DNA of 13,540 nt, from NCBI GenBank assembly GCA_029987025.1, contig DALTWQ010000032.1, positions 1 through 13,540 on the forward strand. The letters run 5' to 3'. Below are positions 1-5,205 of this stretch, in pieces. This DNA is from Methanocorpusculum sp. Its GTDB lineage: Archaea > Halobacteriota > Methanomicrobia > Methanomicrobiales > Methanocorpusculaceae. Under the pieces are notes generated by a model that searched no databases, had not been told where the DNA came from, and saw nothing but the letters and a program-made list of their open reading frames with translations. Within the stretch, counting starts at the first letter, position 1; every line of letters begins with the position of its first letter. The position numbers were made by a program, and so were the translations under genes.

Positions 1-40
1 CTCCATATCTTAATCTATTCTTAAACCAAATAGATACCTA

Positions 41-1534
41 ATGACACTTGCATTGCTTTCTGTATGGGATAAAACCGGCATTGTTGAGCTGGCAAAAGCC
101 CTGACTGCAAAAAATATCGGCATTCTCTCATCCGGAGGAACAGCCCGTACCCTTCGTGAGGCAGGCATTCCGGCAAAAGACGTCTCCGAGTACACCGGAT
201 TTCCGGAAATGATGGACGGACGGGTAAAAACCCTTCACCCGAAGGTACACGGCGGTCTGTTAGGCAGACGCGGAATCGATGAAGCCGTAATGAAAGAACA
301 CGGCATCGAAGCAATCGACTTCGTCTGCGTAAACCTCTATCCGTTCGAAGAGATGTCAAAGAAAAATCTCCCGATTGATGAATTAATCGAGTACATCGAC
401 ATCGGAGGACCTGCAATGATTCGCGCCGCATCCAAGAACTTCAAGGATGTAACCGTCATCGTTGACCCGACCGACTACGCAGAAGTCATCAAGGCAGTCG
501 AAAACGGAGGTACTTCCTATGAGCAGCGCTTCAAGTTGGCTGCAAAAGCATTCACCCGTACTGCAGCATACGATGCAGCAATCTCCAACTACCTCCAGGG
601 TGTCGGAAAAGAGTTCCCGGACACCTACACCGTCCAGTTCCAAAATGGAAGAGTCCTTCGCTACGGAGAAAACCCGCACCAGAAAGCAGCAGTCTACGGA
701 ACTGCAGGCATTGCCGGACAGACCTCCGGTCAGGGCAAAGAGATGTCCTACAACAACTACCTCGATGTCCATGCAGCAGTATCCCTCTGCCGCGAACTCA
801 CCGGCTTTGCAACCGTTATTGTAAAGCACAACAACCCCTGCGGCGTTGCGTTAGGCAAAGACCAGCTTGAGTCCTACATCAAGGCACGCGAGGTTGACCC
901 GGTATCTGCTTACGGCTCAATTGTTGCCATGAGCACCGAAGTCAATGAAGCAGTCATGAAGGAAATCTGCTCCACCTTCGTCGAGGTCCTTGTCGCCCCG
1001 TCCTTTACCAAAGAAGCACTCGAGCTCTCCAAATCCAAGGCAAACATGCGCCTGTTAGTTCTTCCGCCGGCAGTCGAAGCTGATGAAATCAGAACTATCG
1101 ACGGCGGCTGTCTGGTTCAGCGTACTCCGGCCTACACTGAAGGATGGGAAGTTGTAACCAAACGTGCCCCGACGGCAGATGAAGCAGAGGCATTAAAACT
1201 CGCATGGAAGGTTGTCAAATACGCAAAGAGCAATGCAATCATCTACACCAACAAGACTGAAACAGTCGGAATTGGTGTCGGTCAGATGAACCGTGTCAAC
1301 TCTGCCCAGATAGCAATCGAAAAGGCAGCAGAGTTTGGAAGGACCATGAAAGGAACCGTTGTTGCATCCGATGCATTCCTTCCGTTCCCCGACACTCTCG
1401 AAGTCGCTGCAAAGGCAGGGGCAACTGCACTTATTCAGCCGGGCGGTTCAATCCGTGATGATGAGGTCTTAAAGCGGGCTGACGAGCTGGGTATCGCAAT
1501 GGTCTTTACCGGTGTCAGACACTTCAGACACTAA
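41..1534 (+). CDS. purH: Bifunctional AICAR formyltransferase / IMP cyclohydrolase (PurH)
   Basis: Carries out the last two steps of de novo IMP synthesis in the cytoplasm: formylation of AICAR with 10-formyl-THF (or an archaeal equivalent), then ring closure. The 497 residues are close to the usual bacterial length (about 510-530). The N-terminal cyclohydrolase (MGS-like) domain, about 1-190, shows SGGTARTLREAGI (31-43) and GFPEMMDGRVKTLHPKVHGG (53-72). The transformylase domain starts around RYGENPHQ (207-214). It has the catalytic KHNNPCG (262-268), KSNAI (396-400), the SDAFLPFPD block (443-451), QPGGSIRD (466-473) and the typical end FTGVRHFRH. A usual VSAFGGI block reads VSAYGSI (288-294). 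No Shine-Dalgarno lies before the ATG and only 40 upstream bases are visible, so the transcript may be leaderless. The gene appears monocistronic, with an oligo-T terminator after its stop. Many archaea use PurP and PurO for these steps, so a bacterial-type PurH is notable. Identity is very secure. Confidence 0.97.
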   Translation: MTLALLSVWDKTGIVELAKALTAKNIGILSSGGTARTLREAGIPAKDVSEYTGFPEMMDGRVKTLHPKVHGGLLGRRGIDEAVMKEHGIEAIDFVCVNLYPFEEMSKKNLPIDELIEYIDIGGPAMIRAASKNFKDVTVIVDPTDYAEVIKAVENGGTSYEQRFKLAAKAFTRTAAYDAAISNYLQGVGKEFPDTYTVQFQNGRVLRYGENPHQKAAVYGTAGIAGQTSGQGKEMSYNNYLDVHAAVSLCRELTGFATVIVKHNNPCGVALGKDQLESYIKAREVDPVSAYGSIVAMSTEVNEAVMKEICSTFVEVLVAPSFTKEALELSKSKANMRLLVLPPAVEADEIRTIDGGCLVQRTPAYTEGWEVVTKRAPTADEAEALKLAWKVVKYAKSNAIIYTNKTETVGIGVGQMNRVNSAQIAIEKAAEFGRTMKGTVVASDAFLPFPDTLEVAAKAGATALIQPGGSIRDDEVLKRADELGIAMVFTGVRHFRH

Positions 1535-1535
1535 C

Positions 1536-1543
1536 TTTTTTTT
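1536..1543 (+). terminator. Oligo-T terminator of purH
   Basis: A run of eight T begins two bases after the purH TAA stop, with no strong hairpin before it. This is the usual archaeal form of transcription termination signal. Confidence 0.6.
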
Positions 1544-1572
1544 ACTCTGTATCCGTTCAAAAAGACTTAGTA

Positions 1573-1653
1573 CAGTGACGCGTCAGAATATAAGGTTTTT
1601 CTCTTGCGGTCCTGAATCCATTCGGTCACTCACTGTTTCAGAATCCTTATATG
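1573..1653 (+). promoter_or_regulatory. Dyad-rich promoter region of the HTH-protein gene
   Basis: TTATAT at 1647-1652 is a good archaeal TATA candidate and would start transcription near 1675, leaving a leader of about 27 bases. Upstream are a perfect 10-base palindrome TGACGCGTCA (1576-1585), an 8-base inverted repeat ATATAAGG (1588-1595) / CCTTATAT (1645-1652) whose right arm contains the TATA box, and a 6-base inverted repeat AGTGAC (1574-1579) / GTCACT (1625-1630). A regulator binding here could cover the TATA box. That function is inferred. Confidence 0.45.
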
Positions 1654-1701
1654 CTTAAAATGCAATTTGATGGATAATTTACATCGAGTGATGCAAAACA
1701 T

Positions 1702-2313
1702 ATGGCTCCGAAAAACAAACAAAAGGATTTACTGAATCTGTTCTCGAATCTGACGAATAAAACAAGTATTCATGAGCCGCGCAAGACTCTGCATGGAACT
1801 CTGCGCGACCAGGATGCAGTAGAGCGTGAGATTGCGCTTATCATGCGTGAGATTCAGAGCCGAGGATTCTTCAAGACGAAGTTAGAACCGATTCAGTTAG
1901 CCCGCCTTGTTACTATGTTCTACGCGGGAAAGAATGATACGGAAATCGGCAGAAGCTTAGGCGATGAAAAACTTTCTAAAACTATCGCCCGTGCACGAGT
2001 TCAGTTAAAGCTCTTCCGTGACCAGGATTTCAATATGCCGTTTGATGAGAAGGAACTGAAAAAACTCATGGACCAGGGAATGAATATGAAGGACATCTCC
2101 GAGAAACTCGGTCTGTCTCCGACATCTCTTCGTGAATACCGCCATATCATCGATATGAGAGACGACAAGACGCTTGACCCGTATCTCGACCGTATTAAAG
2201 GTGTTTTAGAAGACCGTGATTTAACCGAGAAGATGGCATCCACTCTCCAGGAGGATACTCTCGGAGAAGCTATCGATGTGGCTGAATCTACGGATATGAC
2301 TGAAATAAACTAA
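1702..2313 (+). CDS. Archaeal two-HTH regulator-like protein (conditioned-medium-induced protein 4 family)
   Basis: A 203-residue soluble, charged protein with no signal peptide or membrane segment. Two segments look like helix-turn-helix units. The first is about 66-104, with YAGKNDTEIGRSLG followed by a basic helix. The second is about 117-150, with MDQGMNMKDISEKLGLSPTS then LREYRHII. An acidic tail follows, about 165-203. The overall pattern (N-terminal helix, first HTH, LFRDQD..MPFD linker, second HTH, helical tail) resembles from memory a euryarchaeal family annotated in haloarchaea as conditioned-medium-induced protein 4, whose biochemical role I do not know. A sequence-specific DNA-binding regulator is the most likely job. 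The start is supported by GTGAT at 1688-1692, which can pair with the 3' end of archaeal 16S rRNA, and by a TATA box at 1647-1652. The gene stands alone and ends in a T-rich terminator. Existence is secure; family moderate; function inferred. Confidence 0.85.
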   Translation: MAPKNKQKDLLNLFSNLTNKTSIHEPRKTLHGTLRDQDAVEREIALIMREIQSRGFFKTKLEPIQLARLVTMFYAGKNDTEIGRSLGDEKLSKTIARARVQLKLFRDQDFNMPFDEKELKKLMDQGMNMKDISEKLGLSPTSLREYRHIIDMRDDKTLDPYLDRIKGVLEDRDLTEKMASTLQEDTLGEAIDVAESTDMTEIN

Positions 2314-2325
2314 TTTTTCTTTTTT
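2314..2325 (+). terminator. T-rich terminator of the HTH-protein gene
   Basis: TTTTTCTTTTTT follows the TAA stop directly, an archaeal oligo-T termination signal. It lies in the 53-base gap between two convergent genes. The opposite strand shows no T-run for the MFS gene. Confidence 0.55.
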
Positions 2326-2366
2326 CGGAGACGGCGGGAGTTTTGTTCTGCTCACTCTTTAGAACA

Positions 2367-3662
2367 TTACAAATAGATTATTTTCTTATCTTTTCGGATT
2401 TTCAGACCATACAGGAAGAAAATAATGCCTGAAATCACACAGAGAACAAATACTATTACAGCTATTCCCGTGAGTTCTCCAAAGAATTCATAGACAACCC
2501 CGCCGATTAATGAATTTGCTGAATAGCCGATGTATGTAAAAATATCCAGCAACCCCAGAATAACAGCACATACAGCCGCTGATACATGCTCTACTGCTAA
2601 TCCGATAATCAGCAGTTCAGTGATTACAATCAGGAATCCATTCAGGAATATTCCCGCGTATACACATGTTAACATCAGATTCTGATTAACAAATCCTGTA
2701 TTCATATACTGATTAAAGATTATGATATACAGGATATTTATTATGGTCCATATCACTAAAGCAATACCAATGGGGAGGGCTTTGTTTTTCACTTTGGCCG
2801 TGATAAATCCGCCGAGAATTGCGCCTATCATTATCGAAAAAGTGTATGCTGCAGTAAATGTGGCTGTATCTTCAATATTATAGGCAAGATATACTATCTG
2901 AGACAGGTGGTTTGCGAGAATGCCGTCACCCATTCCATAAGTTAATGATCCGAGAAACAGAAGGTAAAAAAACGGGTTAGTGAATATTTTTTTCAGTACC
3001 GGAGCTATTTCGTGTTTCGGCTGTCCGGGTTTTTCAGTATTTCCCGAGGGCTGTTTGTTCTTTCCCGGTTTCATTAAAAATGCTGCAGGAATAAGGCAGA
3101 ATGCCATTATTGAGATTACAATCAGGCATGCAGTTATTCCAAAAGTATTCGAAACACCGGAAATTACAAAGGAGAGGACAATACCAAGACCCCCCTGTGC
3201 TGCCAAAAGAAATCCGGAGAGGATTGCACTGCCTTTCTCGCTAAAGAATTGTCTTGCCGCACTGTAAACTATGGTAAATGATAATACTGAAACACCTATT
3301 CCGAAAATTAATCCGAGAAAGAGAATAAGCAGAGATGGTACGGCAGCAAACGCTGTGCCGAGGAATCCGATACCGCACATTATTGCTCCGAAAATAAGTA
3401 AGTACAGCATTCGGATTTTCAGCGTAAGAATGCCAAGTATTGGTATGGAAATTGCCAGTACCAGGTCCATTACAGAGAATGCTATAGCAGCATCGCCATA
3501 TGTAAGTCCTGTGCCGGATGAGATTTCCATCGAGAGAAGGCCGGCGTTTGCACGTATACCTGCAAATACACCATAGAGCAGTAAGGCACCTATTACAACG
3601 AGAATCTGCTTTATAATGACAGGGTGCGGTTTTTGCAGTTCAGAGGCGGCAGCGGAATTCAT
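2367..3662 (-). CDS. Major facilitator superfamily transporter, 12 TM segments
   Basis: An inner-membrane secondary carrier; substrate unknown. The 431 residues form two six-helix halves. The N half has helices at about 16-37, 57-79, 85-106, 110-132, 148-170 and 177-197. A hydrophilic Lys/Gln/Pro-rich loop spans 198-228. The C half has helices at about 229-250, 268-288, 296-316, 326-352, 360-385 and 396-420. The pattern of a short N-terminal tail, GLTYGDAAIAFSV before helix 2 and QGGLG in helix 5 fits the oxalate:formate/monocarboxylate-like MFS branch, but I cannot name the substrate. The ATG has no nearby Shine-Dalgarno; ATAAATTTAT about 65 bases upstream could be its TATA box. Its DNA is clearly poorer in GC than its neighbours: about 38% in six sampled 60-base lines, against about 55% in six lines from other genes. 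It stands alone, convergent with the HTH-protein gene. Recent transfer or relaxed constraint are both possible. Confidence 0.9.
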   Translation of the reverse strand: MNSAAASELQKPHPVIIKQILVVIGALLLYGVFAGIRANAGLLSMEISSGTGLTYGDAAIAFSVMDLVLAISIPILGILTLKIRMLYLLIFGAIMCGIGFLGTAFAAVPSLLILFLGLIFGIGVSVLSFTIVYSAARQFFSEKGSAILSGFLLAAQGGLGIVLSFVISGVSNTFGITACLIVISIMAFCLIPAAFLMKPGKNKQPSGNTEKPGQPKHEIAPVLKKIFTNPFFYLLFLGSLTYGMGDGILANHLSQIVYLAYNIEDTATFTAAYTFSIMIGAILGGFITAKVKNKALPIGIALVIWTIINILYIIIFNQYMNTGFVNQNLMLTCVYAGIFLNGFLIVITELLIIGLAVEHVSAAVCAVILGLLDIFTYIGYSANSLIGGVVYEFFGELTGIAVIVFVLCVISGIIFFLYGLKIRKDKKIIYL

Positions 3663-3724
3663 GGATTTTTATCTGGCAGAAGCAGACTCCTGTATCTGGT
3701 TATGACATATAATTTTAACCATAG

Positions 3725-3734
3725 ATAAATTTAT
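3725..3734. promoter_or_regulatory. Palindromic TATA element ATAAATTTAT
   Basis: A perfect 10-base A/T palindrome that can act as a TATA box in both directions. Leftward it would start the MFS transcript about 40 bases before its ATG. Rightward it would start near 3755, beside a 14-codon ORF (3753-3797). Confidence 0.4.
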
Positions 3735-3818
3735 TCAAGAGATTTTTAGTAAATGAAGAAACAGAGATTTCGACTTCAGAAGGTTGTTGACGCGTAAAAA
3801 GACCGGGCTGAATTGTTT

Positions 3819-3847
3819 AAAAAAAGAATCCGGAAAAAGTCCGGATT
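3819..3847 (-). terminator. Hairpin plus T-run terminator of the chagasin-like gene
   Basis: Read on the minus strand, two bases after the TGA stop, an 8-bp perfect stem (AATCCGGA at 3827-3834 with TCCGGATT at 3840-3847, 5-base loop) is followed after one base by seven T (3819-3825). It has the form of a bacterial intrinsic terminator, unusual among the plain oligo-T ends elsewhere in the window. Confidence 0.7.
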
Positions 3848-3849
3848 GT

Positions 3850-4611
3850 TCAGACGAACTTCATCGGGATTTCGAAGTAGGATAATACTTCATCAGAACC
3901 GGCACGCTTGTACTCTGCTCTGAAGACATAGTCTCCTGCTTTTGCCGCAGTTGCATACCATTCGTACTGTCCCGGGGAACCCATAAGTTCAGGGTTTGCT
4001 ACCTTGTAGTCCTCGATGATGGTAAGTCCGTCACCGGATGCTGTCCAGTAGTAACCGGTGGTCGGGTTTGCGGTCTTGATAACCTTTGCGAACTCACCTG
4101 CAGCCGGGTTGATGTTGAATGAGTCAAAGACATACTGTGTCTTAGCTCCGTTCGGTGACGGCTCGTTTGAGTCAACGACGTGAATCTTCTGAGAGTAGGT
4201 AGATACTGCAGAGTCCTCTCCTTCCCATGAGCGCATGTACTTTAAGGTGATGGTGTAGTCGCCTGCTTTTTCAGGCTGGAACCAGAAGGTCTGCTTTCCG
4301 GGGGCTCCGGCCATAATCAGGCCGTCATCATTCTGCTTAGGTGCAGTAGTAAAGTTGTTGTAGAGAATCTCATTGCCTTCAGTTACAATCCACTGGTATC
4401 CGGTGGTCGGGTTGGATACAAACTCAAGAGAGAAGATGTCTCCGGTACTGTATGTGTCCATGCCGTCGAGAGTGACAAGAACAGAGTATGCAGGCTCCCC
4501 TACTTCAACCGGCGCCGCAGGCTTCTGCTCTTCAACACAGCCTGCGACAAAGATGCAGCCGAATAGTACAGCTGCTGCAATAATTACTGGAATTACTTTC
4601 TTCATGCACAT
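3850..4611 (-). CDS. Tandem chagasin-like (MEROPS I42) cysteine-protease inhibitor lipoprotein
   Basis: Probably a membrane-anchored inhibitor of papain-like cysteine proteases on the outer face of the cell. The 253 residues begin with a basic N-terminus and hydrophobic stretch ending in a lipobox-like VAGC (22-25), then a short linker. Domain 1 (about 40-148) carries all three chagasin inhibitory loops: NPTTGYQW (67-74), GAPGKQTFWF (102-111) and an RPW-type loop as MRSWE (126-130). Domain 2 (about 158-253) keeps NPTTGYYW (182-189) and GSPGQYEWY (211-219), but its third loop reads YKRAGSDE (234-241), without the Trp. Domain 1 therefore looks like the full inhibitor and domain 2 a divergent copy. 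The TATA-like TTTATATTA at 4635-4627 predicts a start near 4605, so the transcript is probably leaderless and initiation could be at Met1 or Met3 (4605). It has its own promoter and a hairpin terminator. The family is secure; the target protease is unknown. Confidence 0.9.
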   Translation of the reverse strand: MCMKKVIPVIIAAAVLFGCIFVAGCVEEQKPAAPVEVGEPAYSVLVTLDGMDTYSTGDIFSLEFVSNPTTGYQWIVTEGNEILYNNFTTAPKQNDDGLIMAGAPGKQTFWFQPEKAGDYTITLKYMRSWEGEDSAVSTYSQKIHVVDSNEPSPNGAKTQYVFDSFNINPAAGEFAKVIKTANPTTGYYWTASGDGLTIIEDYKVANPELMGSPGQYEWYATAAKAGDYVFRAEYKRAGSDEVLSYFEIPMKFV

Positions 4612-4626
4612 ATCTATACGTGAAAA

Positions 4627-4635
4627 TAATATAAA
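4627..4635 (-). promoter_or_regulatory. TATA box of the chagasin-like gene
   Basis: TTTATATTA on the minus strand, centred about 26 bases before the second in-frame ATG (4605) and 20 bases before the first (4611). There is no Shine-Dalgarno before either, which suggests a leaderless transcript. Confidence 0.5.
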
Positions 4636-4710
4636 TACATGTATCTTAACTTTAAAAAAATATGAAGTTATCCGGTAAGAACGGGAATTGTATATGTTCT
4701 GAATATAAGA

Positions 4711-4729
4711 AATCCGGATTTTCCGGATA
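4711..4729. repeat. ATCCGGA/TCCGGAT dyad between the Hsp20-like and chagasin-like genes
   Basis: A perfect 7-bp inverted repeat, ATCCGGA (4712-4718) and TCCGGAT (4722-4728), with a TTT loop. Read on the minus strand it matches the chagasin terminator stem except for two extra loop bases in the latter. Here no T-run follows. It could be part of the Hsp20 transcript end, an operator, or one copy of a short repeat family. Confidence 0.55.
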
Positions 4730-4767
4730 CATACAACGTATTTTTAAAACAAAATTGTAAAATTAGA

Positions 4768-5193
4768 TTATTCGCGTTTTACGCAGACAATCTCAAGTAC
4801 GCCGTTTCTTACGTGCGACTCGGTCTTTGCCGGGTCTATTTCTGACTGAAGCGGAATCTCTGCAGAGTATACTCCGTTTTTGCCGGTCGTAAGCTTCAGT
4901 TTTCCGTCAGTATAGGTAACAGAAAACTCGCTGCAGCTTCCGGGAAGTTCAGTCTGCAGGGTATATGCGGTATCACTCTCGAAAAGTTCGAGGGGAAGAG
5001 ACCGCTTCTGCTGCTTTGAAATAAGGTCTGATAAATCAGAGACGGACGGAGTGCCGTCACCTCCCGCGACGATGAACTTCACTCCGACCACAGAGGGTAT
5101 CCCCTGTTTTTTTTCGTCAGATGAGCCGGCAAGTCCGCTCATTATCATGTTTTTGATGAACTCTATTATTGTATCTTTTCCCGGCTCGTCCAT
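4768..5193 (-). CDS. Hsp20/alpha-crystallin-like small protein, partner gene of the CDC48 ATPase
   Basis: A 141-residue cytoplasmic protein. The C-terminal half (about 67-140) matches an alpha-crystallin domain in pattern: LPLELFESD, then TLQTELPGS (79-86), DGKLKLTT (96-103), IPLQSEIDP (113-121) and the conserved NGVLEI strand (130-135). The N-terminal 65 residues are polar and not recognisable. The chain stops right after the domain, so the C-terminal I-x-I/V tail that normally drives small heat-shock protein assembly is missing. The domain is also more divergent than in ordinary archaeal Hsp20. Its ATG lies 12 bases after the stop of the CDC48-type gene on the same strand, so the two are probably cotranscribed. 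Only a weak AAGG-type ribosome site is seen, and translation may depend on ribosomes leaving the upstream gene. The likely role is chaperone or adaptor for the ATPase, which is inferred from position. The Hsp20 call is fairly sure. Confidence 0.78.
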   Translation of the reverse strand: MDEPGKDTIIEFIKNMIMSGLAGSSDEKKQGIPSVVGVKFIVAGGDGTPSVSDLSDLISKQQKRSLPLELFESDTAYTLQTELPGSCSEFSVTYTDGKLKLTTGKNGVYSAEIPLQSEIDPAKTESHVRNGVLEIVCVKRE

Positions 5194-5205
5194 GTTCTAT
5201 TCGCC

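Noticed and set aside
383..829. Long open frames on both strands inside purH (383-829 minus, 462-824 plus)
   Set aside because: They overlap a complete, motif-rich purH and their translations show low complexity and no family pattern. They are shadows caused by codon bias.
1535..1701. Possible tRNA or structured RNA in the purH-HTH gap because of its inverted repeats
   Set aside because: No cloverleaf, T-loop sequence or CCA-adjacent stem can be drawn. The arms interleave instead of nesting, and one contains a TATA box, so DNA-level function is more likely.
2980..3576. Plus-strand open frames opposite the MFS transporter
   Set aside because: Their residues mirror the hydrophobic codons of the transporter and there is no promoter or ribosome site. 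The 12-TM pattern on the minus strand is convincing.
4373..4678. Plus-strand frame opposite the chagasin-like gene and its promoter
   Set aside because: It runs antisense through the signal peptide and inhibitory loops of a well-supported gene and through its TATA box.
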